Shown piece after piece: positions 1 to 11,461 of a stretch of 64,000 bases of DNA. The notes under the pieces were generated by a model. That model had not been told where the DNA came from, searched no databases, and saw nothing but the letters and a program-made list of their open reading frames with translations. Source of the DNA: Ignelater luminosus (Eukaryota > Arthropoda > Insecta > Coleoptera > Elateridae); assembly GCA_011009095.1 (NCBI GenBank), contig VTPC01090942.1, positions 34,111-98,110 of the forward strand. The letters run 5' to 3'. A program made the position numbers and the translations under genes. Each line of letters begins with the position of its first letter. The first letter of the stretch is position 1.

Positions 1-255
1 GTCGTTCCATCTCAGCGTGAGGGTGAAAGTGATGCCAAGGTACTTGACAGATGGTGAAAGTTGGAGGCGCGAACCCCACAGTTCCAGAAGGACGTCGTCG
101 GGATCGAATCTGGCCGTGTGAGTGTACCTGGAGTAGCGGGATAAGAGGGGGTTTGTTTTCTGAGGGTTCGATCTGATCCTCCACCTGCGGAACCAAGTCT
201 CCAGGCGTCCTAGTTCGTACTCCAGGACTCTCGATCGCTTGTTCCCTGTCACTAC
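1..255 (-). pseudogene. Non-LTR retrotransposon reverse-transcriptase fragment (partial at window edge)
   Basis: On the minus strand one frame stays open from about 255 to the window start. It reads like the C-terminal part of a LINE reverse transcriptase: LETWFRRWRIRSNPQKTNPL, then further on SPSVKYLGITFTLTLRWND. A W-RW-I-NP-KT stretch followed by a VKYLG motif is typical of jockey/R1-type elements. Base composition is clearly more GC-rich than the flanking DNA, which suggests a fairly recent insertion. The element continues beyond the window, so clade and integrity cannot be judged. Confidence 0.7.
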
Positions 256-1307
256 TAAATATCATGAATGCATGCATTATCTGAAAGAAATTTTCAGTTT
301 GACTTCGTAATTTGTAATTTATATTGTTAAGAGATTCTAATGTTGAATGATGTAAAATGTAAAAAGAAGCAAAAGTAGGCAACTAAAACTTGTAGGTGAA
401 CTTTACATTGGCAGTAAACTTGTTTCAAGAATACTCCAAGAATTGTTAGACCGATATAAGTTTTGATTCAAACCTATACGCGCTTTCTTTGAGCAACCTA
501 CATAGGTTGACAAATGAAAAACGAAAACGTTTGTCGGTCTTGTCTTGAGAGGCTTAAGTGAGAATTGCTTTGAGTAGTCGGAACTTAGATAACTTGAAAT
601 GAACCGCTGCGCTGGTAGACCTACGGTCAAATAAAGAAATTTTGTGTTGTAGATCAGTAAATCTACGTAGAAGAGTAAAAATGAGTTCTTTCGAGATTCA
701 CAAGATCTCCAGATTTTTTTACAATCTATAGTGACAGATAGAGGCAAGATTGATTAAAATATTGCAGGAAATCGTTATGAAACTTAACCTATCACGCTAC
801 TGAGGAATAATGACTGTTCATTTTTTAATTGGAAAGTTGCTATGGTTTGTGTCGTTTTCAAATTGGTATAAAAAGCAAGACAAAGAAAGTAAGTGGCCTT
901 TCTTTTGTTTTTCATTTCACTGTTACAATTCGAAAAGGCCAAGGATGCTCTAATTCCTTTCTTGAAGCAATGCAATAACTGTGACAATCTTAATCAAAAA
1001 TTACCGCTTTTGTCAGTGCACAACATTAACCAAAGTTAGAAAAATTTATTCAGAATTGTTTGTGATTATAATTTATTGTGGCTTAGAAATGTTGACTTAT
1101 TTTTATTTTCACCATTTAGAGTTGCAAAACTGACAAAATGTTATTTAAGTTAATTTTAAGAAATTGTCAGATTTTTATTTATACTTTAACGAATTACATT
1201 GAAAACAAAGCATAACAATATTTTAATATAGACAAATTTGTCAAAACACCCTCGGTGTGTAACAGAAGGTGAACTAGAGTATTCAACAACCGGTTCCAAT
1301 GCATTAA
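256..1307. other. AT-rich intergenic DNA
   Basis: I see no gene, terminal repeat or tandem array here. The short open frames in this stretch have no recognisable motif and no paralogue in the window. Confidence 0.5.
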
Positions 1308-1310
1308 TGC

Positions 1311-1321
1311 GGTATATAAAT
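1311..1321 (+). promoter_or_regulatory. TATA box of the first peptide gene
   Basis: GGTATATAAAT lies about 66 nt before the ATG, close to the 70-76 nt seen in the other family members. The TATAGTTTGT-like initiator of the paralogues is not recognisable about 30 nt downstream, so this promoter is diverged. Confidence 0.6.
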
Positions 1322-1378
1322 CAGGTAAGCATTATAATAGACTTAATAATAAAATTCAACCTTCCGTATATTGCCAAT

Positions 1379-1635
1379 ATGTTAAAACTGGTAAGAAAAA
1401 AGAAATTCCAATACCTTTCATTTGTTTGTTCATTGTTTAACTGTCATATTTTTATTTTCAGTTGATATACTTCACTGCTATCTTCATCATGGTTTTCGCA
1501 GTATCCGAACACGCATCTCAATATCTTCCTTACGAAAATCCATATGCAGCTAGCTATTATGGCCATATTCCATACGCCTCTGATTTTCTCGGAAACGTAT
1601 ACGCTCGTTATTCGCTTAAAATAACACGCTTTTGA
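1379..1635 (+). CDS. Divergent Nplp4-like short secreted peptide (block A)
   Basis: The gene has two exons, 1379..1390 (Met-Leu-Lys-Leu) and 1462..1635, with a 71-nt GTAAGA...TTTTCAG phase-0 intron; the product is 61 aa. Exon 2 opens with a hydrophobic stretch (LIYFTAIFIMVFAVS) that completes a signal peptide. The tail NPYAASYYGHIPYAS matches the YGYxPYAxGYYGN tails of the genes at 6302, 9984 and 12626. Two things are odd. The Ala-Pro-Glu-Pro-Lys-Pro linker present in almost all other members is replaced by EHASQYLPYEN, and the C-terminus carries an extra KITRF. The frame, both splice sites and a TATA box are intact, so it may be functional, but divergence from its relatives leaves early decay possible. 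A secreted role is inferred from the signal peptide; molecular function is unknown. Confidence 0.72.
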
Positions 1636-4017
1636 TTTGTATCTAGAAGAATATAAAATTAATCCAGAATTTTGATATGGTCGTTTCAGTAAGCTCCAGT
1701 ATTAAAAAGTTTGTTGTCGAGTTCAACTGAGGTCAATCTAATTATTACACAATTTTCAAATAGAGTACGAATAATAGAAGGGTAAGGATTTAGTAAATTT
1801 AGTAATTAAGTTTAGACCCTATAACCCTTTTCAAACACGCTTCACAGTTTGATAACCACTGAAATAATCTAGTTAAAGTTATTAAATAAAGGTTATTTTG
1901 TAATGAACGCCTTTTTTTAACCTGTAGTGTAGTATAGAACGTCAAAAAGTTACTAACATATTCAGAAGTTGTAAACTAATTATACTTTTTTGAATACATG
2001 ATTTTGTAAGCATAATGTCAGCATTTATCTCATTATCAGGCACAATGATCAACCAAGACATCAAAAAAAAGTCTCTTCTTTTTATTAGAATGATCAAATT
2101 GAAAGATTCTAACAACAAGGAGTCGTTTGCGTCTCTTCTGAACAAGTACTAAGTGTTTACCAATGAACACCAAGACTTTTCCAACTAAAACGATTATGTA
2201 TAAGCATAAGCATAAGCATAACACAGGTTGTTGGTATTTGATTTGGAATATCCAAATGATTCATCAGATGGAAGAGCTAGTTAGAACCACCAAAATATTC
2301 ATAGAGCGAAAATTGCTTTAGATAATATAAGTATTATTATTATTATTATTATAATGTGTAGTATGTTTACATTGTAATAAAAGTTACTACTTTGAGTTTG
2401 TTTCATTTTTAATTATTTCTTTCTAATTTTAAAACAAAACAGTTGTAAAGTTTTGGCTTTGCCATTTAGTTATTGTCTACATGAGTTTGATAGACAACAA
2501 ATTGTATGTCTTGCATTCCATGACCAAAACTGATTTTCTGGTTAGAGCTGCTTAACTGTCTTGCTATATGGAAAAACGGACATCCCCTTATTTGCAAAAG
2601 AGATTTTCAAAAACTCCAGTTTAAATCTGATGAATTTTTTGGTCAGGAAATAAGCAACTTCTCTGAACCATTCTTTTTAATGTTTTACAGTTTTGACTTT
2701 CTCTTAGAGTATTTAAATCATTGTTTCTCAAAACTAAATTTTGTGAAATGCTAATGGCCTAAAACGGAATTTTGTTAGCAATGAGAAATTTTCCATTTAT
2801 ATTAACATTTGCAAATATAGACAGTTTCAAGCCGTATCTCACACCTTCTGCCTTCATTTTCTCTCTACTTACTCTTCTTCCTTTTTCCTACTTCTTTATC
2901 TCTTACTCGATTACTCTAATCAGTAATCTCTTTTTATTTTGCTTTGTAATTTCCCCAAGTTTCAGTAAGTATCACTTTTTTTGATCGTAGTGTGGAGTAC
3001 AACATGAACTATATAGCTTGTCTACTGTTTCCTATTCTAACTAATTTTCACATCTGTGTTACCAGCTTTTGGTAAATTTACTTTCAATTACGATAAGAGA
3101 AAAACTTGTTGCTTTTTGTTCTGTTTTATTTTTTGAGCCAGTTGAGCTTTTCACCAGTTTTGAGATATCACTTGGAAACATAAACAAGACTGTACGTTAA
3201 TAACAACTAATCTTGCAAAGAGCAAACATGCACATAACTGATTTTTTAGGATAAGTTTTTAGTTTAACAGGGGTGGGCAAATTTGGCGCTCGAGACACCA
3301 AACACTTGCAAGCAGAAATTTAATCAAATAATTTAGTATTGTCGTTTAAGCTGTAAAGCAGAAGAACATAATTTATAATTTAGTCATGGGGATCAACTTT
3401 GTCTACCCTTTCCTTAGAATCCTCAAACCTGTCTCAGGTTTGCTGTCTTTCTGGATTGATCGAACTACTTTTACAATTAATTTACTTATCCTTACCTTCA
3501 GATGATCATGAAAATCGGTTTCAGGAAATATTATAAAAGTAAAGAAAAAAAAGAAAACGGAACAGATAAAAAAGGAAATAAGCAATCGAAAAAATGAGAA
3601 ACCTAAGTAATAAATAAAGAAGCAAAAGTAGGCAGTAGAAATTAAAAAAAGAAAGAAACAGAAAGATAAGAGAAATGTAGAAAAAAGCAAAGCTACCCAA
3701 AAAAAGGACAGAAGTAAAAAAGAGGATGGCAATGGCGAGATGACACTCTCTTCATCGGTAGCCTCGAAGAATAAAAAAACAGAAAGAAACACAATAGAGA
3801 CGTGATTGACCTGAAGATAGAAATTGTAGATTTTTTAGTGTTGGGATAAATAAAATACAGAAAAATGTTAAAGAAAATATGATAAAATGATAAAACAAAA
3901 CATACACATAATTAATGTTTCCACTCCCATAGAAGAGAAAAATGAAAACAAAACATATTCTGCATTTAACGATTGTTAAATAAATATGAACAACTAGCAG
4001 AGCATAATATAAAAATT
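1636..4017. other. AT-rich intergenic DNA with small tandem repeats
   Basis: No gene is recognised. There is a short hexamer run (ATAAGC units) at 2200-2221, an ATT microsatellite near 2330-2353, and a purine-rich low-complexity stretch at about 3530-3790. That last stretch produces a long but compositionally biased antisense open frame that I do not accept as a gene. Confidence 0.5.
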
Positions 4018-5470
4018 GTTATGGGTGACTGCAATGCAAACGCAGGAAAAGAAGATATACATAGTTAGAACAGTAACAGGTATGACAAGTCTAGCAATAA
4101 TGGACAAAGATCAATTAATTAAAAAGCATACAATTACAACAAAAAGAGATTTACATACAAAGAAGCATAGGCATCATCAGATGGAAAGTCAATAACTTAA
4201 ATTGATTACGTTCTAATAAAAAGACATAGGAATCTTATCACAGATGTTAGAAGTATGAGAAGGGGCGAAATACCGTTCGAACTATTGTTTTGTAAAGATT
4301 ACCTGCAAGACAGAACTGGAAGAAAAAGAAAAAGACTAATAAGCCAAAAAGGATTAAAAATGAGAATGTTGAAAAGTATGAAGAAGAAATAAACAAAGAA
4401 ATAAAAAGTAGGAAACAAAGCACACAGCTGGAACAAAAACTATAATTGTAAAAGCATACAGAAGAATGGCATAAATAAAAATTAAAAAAAAGACTAACGA
4501 CTAATTATATAAAGAATACAATAGAAATAACAGTCTACAAATACAAAAAAACAGAGGAAAGAAGTAAAGAAAGAAGAAGAGGCAGTACAATAGAAGTAAG
4601 TTTTAAGAAATTAAAAAACGATTTCAGAAGAATGAAGATCATTCTAGCAAGAACTAAAAAAAAATTGATAAGGGACAATGAAATAATAGCAGAAATGTTG
4701 AAGGCAGGAGAGAAAGGAATTGTATGAACCCATAAAAATGATATGGAAAAAAGAGAAAATGCAGAAGAAATGGTCCAAAGCCCTGATAGGTCTGTTATAT
4801 AGAAAGAGCGAGAAGTTGTTGTGTGAAAATTATAGGAACATTGATTTTTTAGATTCATGCTAAGAAGAAGAGTACATGAACACGCTGACAAGATACTGGG
4901 AGAGTACCGAGCTGAGTTTAGAAGTAACAAACTGTTAACAGACCTGATTTTTCCACTAGAGAAAACTCAAACCACCTGTTATGACAATATTAAGATACAG
5001 AAAATTGTAAAAAAACTAGAGAATGAAGCAGAAAAATCTGGATGGGAAATAAATGAGAAGAGAAGTATATGGAAATACGGAACACGCAGCAGGAAGTAGA
5101 GACACACACACTTAATACTCTTATTATACAGAGAGAAAAAATATAAATATGAGAAAGTCGAGAATCTTGCACTTCTAAGAGTGGTAACAGAGAAAAAAGG
5201 GCCCAGAAAATTGGAGATAAAGTCAAAATTTGCAAAAGGTAACAAGAAATATGAAAGTTTAGCAGAACTGATGAGATTAAAATATTTATCAAAAAAAAAA
5301 AGGTAACGATTTACAAGACCTACAGTTACATATGTATGCGAAACATGAGTGCTAAAAAAAGCAAAAGAAATATTGTAAAGATAGAAGAGGAATATACTAA
5401 GAGTCATCTGTGGAAGGAAGAATATAGAAAATGAATGAAGAGAAAGATTCTTGAATCCATACAAATATTA
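4018..5470 (+). pseudogene. RTE-like LINE retrotransposon relic
   Basis: Scattered plus-strand frames recover the order of a non-LTR retrotransposon. Near 4020 there is an endonuclease piece (GDCNANAGKEDI, then IDYVLIKRHRNLITDVRSMR near 4200-4260). From about 4700 there is reverse transcriptase, with WSKALIGLLYRKSEKLLCEN, then ADKILGEYRAEFRSNKLLTD near 4880-4940, then a KLENEAEKSGWEIN segment near 5010. A last trace is YVCETWVL-like near 5330. This CENYR...GEYxxxFRxN...TDxIF arrangement is typical of RTE-type elements. The reading is broken by many stops and frame changes, so the copy is long dead. Antisense open frames over it are shadows. Confidence 0.75.
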
Positions 5471-6240
5471 CTTGATACCCTGGAAGTACTATTTGCTCCA
5501 GTACTACTTTTCCTCCATGCTTACAACTAGTAATTTACTAGTTAACAACATGTTGAGTCTCAGCTGATAGGGGATACTCAGTTCCCAGTCGTCGTAATTA
5601 ATAAAATTTGTATGTTGCTCTTCTGCATTAAAAAATTGCCAACCGCTACCGTATTGTATTCAAACCATATTTACTAACAAACAAGTGTCTTAATTTTCGA
5701 TGTAGAAGGATAATCAAATATTGTAGGAGAAAAATTAATTAAATTATTAATTTGTAAAAATTAGATTTAATTAAATTTTTTAGTTTGTTGATCTTGTAGT
5801 AGGCGTAATCAAGATCGATAACAAATAAATCCAACAGTAGCATAGTATCATTTTTAATGTCAGAGATCATGCTTTGAAAACGTTGTTTTCATATTTTTCA
5901 GTTAGTTATTCTTGATGACGCATGGATCAAGTGACCCATTTTACTGTTCTTTTAAGTTAGGTGTATTAAACTTAGAAACATGAATTTGCATAAACCTATG
6001 GGGATTCCTGTATTTTTATTTTGTTAAATTAAAAGTAACAAAAGTATATTTGTCTAAATATTTTTATCCAGGACTGTTGAATAATGAGTCTATTGGCTCG
6101 TTTGTTTACTATACCAACTTGTTCCGTCGGTATATTTCAATTACAGTTATCTACAATAGTTTCTCATGTGTGAAAGTGTAATAAAAATGATTTACGTTTT
6201 TTAAATTTTATTACAACCAACATACAATAATAATTATTGA
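5471..6240. other. Intergenic DNA
   Basis: Nothing recognisable. It holds the 3' flank of the minus-strand peptide gene that ends at 6302. Confidence 0.4.
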
Positions 6241-6301
6241 AACTTCATAATTTTAAACACCAGTCGAATATCTCTCACAAATTCGGTCACATCCAATATT
6301 T

Positions 6302-6535
6302 TTAGTATAGGAATCGAGAATAATAGTTTCCGTAATATCCTGCAGCGTATGGAATATAACCGTAATAACCTGTGTAGGAATAGGGATATCCCGTATAAAA
6401 GAATTGTGGTTTGGGTTCAGGTTTGGGGGCAGCCATAGCAACGGCGAAGACAGCAAGAACGAAAACAAGCTGAAAACAATTCATTTTAATTATTTTTTTA
6501 TTTCAATACTTTCTTTTACTTACCAATTTGAACAT
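6302..6535 (-). CDS. Nplp4-like short secreted Tyr/Gly-rich peptide (block A)
   Basis: Exon 1 is 6524..6535 (Met-Phe-Lys-Leu, donor GTAAG) and exon 2 is 6302..6469 (acceptor TTTTCAG); the phase-0 intron is only 54 nt and the product is 59 aa. Residues 1-19 form a signal peptide (hydrophobic core LVFVLAVFAVAMA), with likely cleavage before APKPEPKPQ. The mature tail is FFYTGYPYSYTGYYGYIPYA followed by AGYYGNYYSRFLY. I chose the MFKL start because the same 12-nt exon occurs in its paralogues. An ATG inside the intron would give a longer frame running through the acceptor, which I reject. The predicted product is a secreted peptide. Nplp4 similarity is by overall shape (MFKL start, APEPKPQ linker, YGY tail). 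No prohormone dibasic site is evident, so a neuropeptide role is not shown, and a cuticle or gland product is equally possible. Confidence 0.9.
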
Positions 6536-6568
6536 TTTGATGAGTTTTTAATAATTTCAGTTTCTGCA

Positions 6569-6609
6569 ACAAACTATAATTCAATATGTGCAACATTCGG
6601 GTTATATAC
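6569..6609 (-). promoter_or_regulatory. Core promoter: TATA box plus initiator
   Basis: On the minus strand GTATATAAC (6609-6601) is followed 30 nt later by TATAGTTTGT starting at 6578, and the ATG lies 43 nt further on. The same spacing recurs across the family. Confidence 0.75.
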
Positions 6610-6629
6610 TACTCCTTAAATTGCATCTT

Positions 6630-6686
6630 ACAATGCATTTGGATTATTGGGCGTGACTTGTCTACATTCTGCTTGTGATAAACAAA
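6630..6686 (-). promoter_or_regulatory. Block-A upstream promoter element
   Basis: Read on the minus strand, a GCAGAATGTAGACAAG box, a CACGCCCAATAA box and a TGCATTGTAA stretch precede the TATA box. The genes at 9984 and 12626 carry matching boxes in the same order (GCAGAAGGTAGACAAC / CTCCCACTAA; AGAAGGTGGACAAG / CACACCCAATAA). This conservation in otherwise unalignable flanks suggests shared regulation within the block. Confidence 0.55.
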
Positions 6687-6689
6687 TGT

Positions 6690-7464
6690 GGAATTAAAAA
6701 AATTAAATAATATATGAACAGTTGACGCACATTTCATTCTTGAAATTTTTGTTCGTTATTTGGAAATTTAATAAACTTATGTTTTTAATTATTATTCCAA
6801 AGCCAATAATTCAGAATTCATTAATTCTTATAAACGCGGAAAGAATGATTATATTTCAAGATATCGATATACATATTAATAAAAATGATTTGTGTTATTT
6901 TGAGAAAAGTCTTATAAATAGCCGTTAATTAATGTAGATTTATAACAAATCGTGAACATCAAAATCGTTCATAAAGGTAAACATCTTCTAACATTTATCA
7001 CCACATTTAATTAATGTGAAGGTCAATAATTATAATTTCTTTAGCAAAAACAGAAACGATTTACAATTAATGACGTGAACATTTTAGAATAGTTTTTTTA
7101 CATTTTTATGTAAAAAAGTTGTCAAACTGCATTAAATCGGTTGCTTGAATGATATCAAAAGAGTGGTACCAGGTACTAAGTGGTTTTTAATTTAAATAAA
7201 GTTTTAAACAGAATTAAGATATTTCTGCAATTTTTAAAATATAAAGGGCATTTAAAATAATATTTATAGTTAATTACGTGTTACACATACGTTAATATAT
7301 TTTGAAAATAGAAATTTCATTTTAATTGACGTCAGCATTATGTTTTAATCGGCAATCAAACAAAACTAGCCCTAATATTATAATTACTGTCATTACCAAA
7401 CGAATGTTTAATAACGGAAGTTTTACGCAAATAAAATTAGTTTTTTCACATAACATAAATTGCC
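6690..7464. other. AT-rich intergenic DNA
   Basis: No gene or repeat is recognised here. Confidence 0.4.
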
Positions 7465-7826
7465 CAGGCTGATAAATAGATTTTGTATCATTTGTTATAA
7501 TCGTTATACCAACTGCACGTTTTCTCGTCGGTATTATGAATTTAACGGTGATATTTACAGAAGAATTCTTTCTGTAGATCATAAAAGGATCCTAATATAT
7601 TATCTGTATTTATCAATTTGTTGCATACAATTTTTTACATATCTATTCTCTTTAAATTTAGTCTCCCTTAATCTGGAAAAAATCAAAATTAAAACCAAAG
7701 TCAAAATTTAATATCTGGCTTATGTTGGTATTCTCTAGAAAGTATGTACAAAAATTAGAATTGAATTCAGTCTTAATTACCTTAACCTGATAGATAATCA
7801 AAACTAAAACCAAGATCATAATTCAT
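7465..7826 (+). repeat. Interspersed repeat A, copy 1 (partly coding-like)
   Basis: This segment aligns by eye with 11029..11458. It shares GGCTGATAAATAGATTTTGT, a CGTCGGTATTATGAATTTAA block, a TCTGGAAAAAATCAAAATTA block and an AACCTGATAG-type block. The plus-strand reading EFNGDIYRRILSVDHKR is kept in copy 2 as EFNDDIYRRILSVDHER. The nucleotide changes that distinguish the copies are mostly silent or conservative, as if from a once-coding exon. I do not recognise the protein. Confidence 0.6.
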
Positions 7827-8480
7827 CGGACCAAAAATTGTATTGGTCTTAGTATATTTTATCACACATTTGAAGAAATAGAACGAGATCAAGATCATAG
7901 TTTCAACTACTTAACAACTCTAAATTTTGTATCAAAACTGTGCCAATTTTTAGGTGAGACTCCTATCGGCTTTAGTCTTACCTTGATAAAAAAGAGAATC
8001 CAAACTAGTCAAGATTGAAATTAAAACTTTTACCAAAAATTGTATTGATCTTGGTATGCTTTAGAAAATACTTAGAAACAAGATCGAGATCGAAATCTTG
8101 ATTCCAGCTGCAACCAAAATTTAACATCAGTATTATGTTTTCGAGATTAAGACACTTCTACTAATTAAGACTGTGCATCTTAAGAAAACCGAATCGAAGA
8201 CTGAATGTACCAAAACCAAAAGAATGTTTTCAAGATTTACGCACATATACCATAAACTAGTAGTCACAATGCCAATTTTTGACCACCATGCAAACTGACC
8301 ATATCAAAACTAAAAGGCTTGTATAAAAACTTTTGATTTGGACAATCAAAACTAAAATCAAGAACGTTTTAACATCGGATTAAGAGTTGTATTAGTGGCG
8401 CCTTTTAGGATGTTTTATGACTCTAGCTACTTAGTAATGCTTTGTCCAAAACTTAACATCAATCGTATGAGTTTTAGAGA
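7790..8480. repeat. Diverged tandem-like repeats
   Basis: Similar blocks of the type AATCAAAACTAAAACCAAGA ... TTGTATTgrTCTTrGTAT ... AACATCAgTaTTATG recur near 7797, 8014 and 8341, spaced about 220-320 nt. Identity is low and the boundaries are unclear, so this is either an old minisatellite or a decayed mobile element. An 83-residue plus-strand frame at 8395-8646 has no recognised motif. Confidence 0.4.
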
Positions 8481-8649
8481 GAACCTAACGATTAGACCAA
8501 GAATCCGGTCACGCTTGATTTGTATTAGTTTCATCAAAAGATTTAGGACAAACTCAAGACTAATACTTAACACCAGTCTTTTACTAAAAAAAGATCATTT
8601 TGGAGCTTACCGTAGAACACAGCAAGACCTCAAGAGCATATTCTGATTT

Positions 8650-9850
8650 ATTTTTTTGTTTTCTGCACCTGAATTTGATATCTCAAGTTAGTTACTCTTA
8701 GTAAAAAAGGAGTTCTTAGCATGGCAATTCATTTTCTGCCCGAGTGTACATACATACCATATTGCACTGTTGCACAATGTAGGTTTAGAAAAAATTTGAT
8801 GACATAGCTAATGGTTAGTTTACAAATATTGGAATTTGCAATTGATGATAATACATCGAAATTTACTGGTTGATTGTTTATGGTTTAAATGTTATAAATA
8901 AAATAAGCTAACAAAAAGCTAAATTAACAACAAACTTTTTTTATGAAATACGATATGTTTTGCACAAAGATAAAAAGATGTAGACATCTAGAAGTTCAGA
9001 TTTTATTCAAATCCTAGCATCCCATACAGTAGATATGTCACACTGAGATTTCTAATTTAGCTATCATAGCTTTGACTCCAAAACAACATAAAGATATTTT
9101 TACCCTAGACAAGTTAAAAAATTATGGTAAACTTACACTTAAATTTAGAATTAGAACTTTTACAAAATAAACACTATAAACAACGAAAAAATTGCGCTTC
9201 AGATTTTAACTATTTTAGTTTAGTTATATAGAATCTTTTTGTTATTTTTAATAAATTTTCGAAACATTGTTTGCTTTTATCTTTAAAGAGAGAAAGAAAA
9301 GCTTTTATGAAATCGAATAATTTAATTAATCCAACAAGAAGGGATTAACTGATTACTGATTTTACAAGCTAACATAATGTTCTAACATTTTTTAAATTAA
9401 ATAAATCTGCTTGTTTACACGCTTTAGCAAACTATGATTAGCTAAAATATACATCAATATGTTAATATCACCACAGGCAGTTCAGCTCATACAATGTAGG
9501 AACAATATTGCTAACAAGAAAATACAGGTAGCAACATTCAAACTCATTTATCTATGTAGAATCCGCGCTGCTCCTCCCATCTACTATATCGACTTTATTT
9601 TTCTAGACGATGAAATCTAGAAGAGTATAAAACTTTTTCTACGTTCATTTTATTTCGCAAATAATTCATGATATCACATTAAAGTAAAACCTCAAATCTT
9701 TTCATTTTTAAACAGGTAAGTACTTACACGTTACAAACAAGTTTCTTACCACATGTATAATAAATAATTTTACAGGAATTTAAATGTACGTCAACCGCTT
9801 GTAAACCTGTAATTATGTATTGTTCGTATTTCTATATTTTTTTATTACCT
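8650..9850. other. AT-rich intergenic DNA
   Basis: I see nothing here beyond AT-rich sequence. Confidence 0.4.
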
Positions 9851-9877
9851 GCAGAAGGTAGACAACACTCCCACTAA
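9851..9877 (+). promoter_or_regulatory. Block-A upstream promoter element
   Basis: GCAGAAGGTAGACAAC followed by CTCCCACTAA lies about 40-60 nt before the TATA box. It is shared in order and wording with the genes at 6302 and 12626, on their own coding strands. Confidence 0.6.
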
Positions 9878-9910
9878 CTTGCGTGCATTAAAAAAATCAC
9901 TTTAGGGGAT

Positions 9911-9951
9911 GTATATAAACTGAACGTTGAGGAATTGTAAGTATAGTTTGT
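9911..9951 (+). promoter_or_regulatory. Core promoter: TATA box plus initiator
   Basis: GTATATAAAC at 9911 is followed by TATAGTTTGT at 9942, giving 30 nt spacing. The ATG follows 42 nt after the initiator. Confidence 0.8.
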
Positions 9952-9983
9952 TCTACAAACAGTAACATTAAACCATTATCAAC

Positions 9984-10230
9984 ATGTTCAAGTTGGTAAG
10001 CATCAAAACAGTAGTTTCATAACATGTTTTTTAAAATTTAGATTTGAATTTAATTGATTTGTTTTTAGTTCGTTCTTGTTCTTGCCGTTTTCGCTGTTGC
10101 CATGGCCGCTCCCGAACCAGAAGCTAAACCACAGATCTTTTATGGTGGATACCCCTATAGCGGTTATTATGGCTACAGTCCATATGCTATTGGATATTAT
10201 GGAAACCACTACAATCGATTCATATATTAA
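9984..10230 (+). CDS. Nplp4-like short secreted Tyr/Gly-rich peptide (block A)
   Basis: Exons are 9984..9995 (Met-Phe-Lys-Leu, donor GTAAG) and 10069..10230 (acceptor GTTTTTAG), with a 73-nt phase-0 intron and a 57-aa product. The signal peptide core is FVLVLAVFAVAMA, and the linker APEPEAKPQ is a small variant of APEPKPQ. The tail runs IFYGGYPYSGYYGYSPYAIG, then YYGNHYNRFIY. The TATA-initiator-ATG spacing matches its relatives, and the closest paralogues are the genes at 6302 and 12626. Secretion is inferred from the signal sequence; there are no cysteines and no dibasic processing sites. Whether it is a neuropeptide-like precursor, a cuticle component or a glandular peptide cannot be decided from sequence. 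Confidence 0.92.
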
Positions 10231-10794
10231 GAATTTGCGGTGCTGAAAGTTTCTTAATTGGTGTCTAAATTGTAATGTTTTATCACGCAATGTAAGATCA
10301 AATTGTGTTTTGTCTAAATACAAACTCCTAATTTTTAAGAATTAGTATCATTGTTATTACCTGGTTTTAAAAAAACTTGATTAACTGTTTACAACTGACT
10401 AGAGATAAAGGAAAAAAAGCACGTCGTTTCTGTCCTTACATAGGCAAATAAGTATTGCGCAATGATACAAAAAGTCTGAATTAATGCACTACATATATTG
10501 GAACAATTCTATGCAATATTCCACAAAAGCAAACGCTTTATTGTATGGTGCTTAGAATATTCTGATTATTTACCAAATTACCACTTCTACATAAAATACA
10601 GAAAACTTCAACCAACGATTGATATTATCAAAAATATGTGCATAGACTGTTTTTGCCACGCACATGGTCTTGTAAAATCAATTCTCCAAAATACTCTGTT
10701 TGTACCAGTCTTCTCCACAACTTATCTAGAGTTGTGTGATACTATATTTCAGGTATGGTACTAAAAATAAACTTAACAGTTGCGCAATACTCGA
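10231..10794. other. Intergenic DNA 3' of a block-A gene
   Basis: No gene is recognised. An 88-residue plus frame at 10498-10764 has no motif I know. It lies next to repeat B and may be part of the same decayed element. Confidence 0.4.
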
Positions 10795-11030
10795 TAAATT
10801 TATCTATATCGTTTGGTTAGATGATGGAGGTCAGTGTGACAAGCTTCGATATTTTTCCGTAAACAGGCCCAATTTATATTATCTAAACTACATGGTAGGT
10901 ATACTGCTATTTTGGACAAACAAAAAAATGCTACGATGTTGCCTTGTCTAAGCTTACAGAAATAGAAACACTATATCGAGTCGTTGACTGTGTAACTGCA
11001 CCTGATTTGTTATTAATACAATTAAATACA
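10795..11030 (+). repeat. Interspersed repeat B, copy 1
   Basis: This matches 11462..11790 in order: GGTTAGATGATGGAGGTCAG, TTTTTCCGTAAACAGGCCCA, ATTTTGGACAAA, AAGTTTACAGAAATAGAAA-type and CACCTGATTTGTT blocks. A conceptual reading LDDGGQCDKLRYFSVNRPNL is kept in copy 2 as LDDGGQCEELRHFSVNRPNL, suggesting a former exon. The family is not recognised. Confidence 0.6.
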
Positions 11031-11458
11031 GGCTGATAAATAGATTTTGTATCATTGTCAGAATTGCACGTTTTTTCGTCGGTATTATGAATTTAACGAT
11101 GATATCTACAGAAGAATCCTTTCTGTGGATCACGAAAGGGTTCTAAGTAATTCATATTTCAAATTGTGTCAATAACATTTCTGGAAGAACATACCTAATC
11201 TAAAAGTTGGAATATAGTCTACATACATTAATATATGTTGGCCTTCTCACTTGTATTCAATTTGTTACATACAGTTTTGTACATATCTATTCTTTTAAAA
11301 TTTAGCTTCTTTAATCTGGAAAAAATCAAAATTAAAACCAAAACCAAAATTTAATATCTGACTGATAAATATGTAAAAAAATTAGGATCCAATTCAGTCT
11401 TAATTACCTTAACCTGGTAGGGAACGTAATCAAAACTAAAACCAAGATTGTACTCCAT
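11029..11458 (+). repeat. Interspersed repeat A, copy 2
   Basis: Homologous to 7465..7826, with roughly 75-100 extra nucleotides around 11140-11240. It is flanked on both sides by repeat B, so A and B probably belonged to one larger duplicated or mobile unit. Confidence 0.6.
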
Positions 11459-11461
11459 AAG

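Noticed and set aside
2200-2353. Short direct repeats as a possible CRISPR-like array
   Set aside because: They are simple microsatellites without spacers, and the DNA is eukaryotic.
3403-3792. 129-residue minus-strand open frame
   Set aside because: It is the complement of a purine-rich low-complexity stretch, so the Phe/Leu/Ser-rich product is a composition artefact.
4979-5464. 161-residue minus-strand open frame
   Set aside because: It is antisense to the RTE-like LINE relic, whose reverse-transcriptase motifs read on the plus strand.
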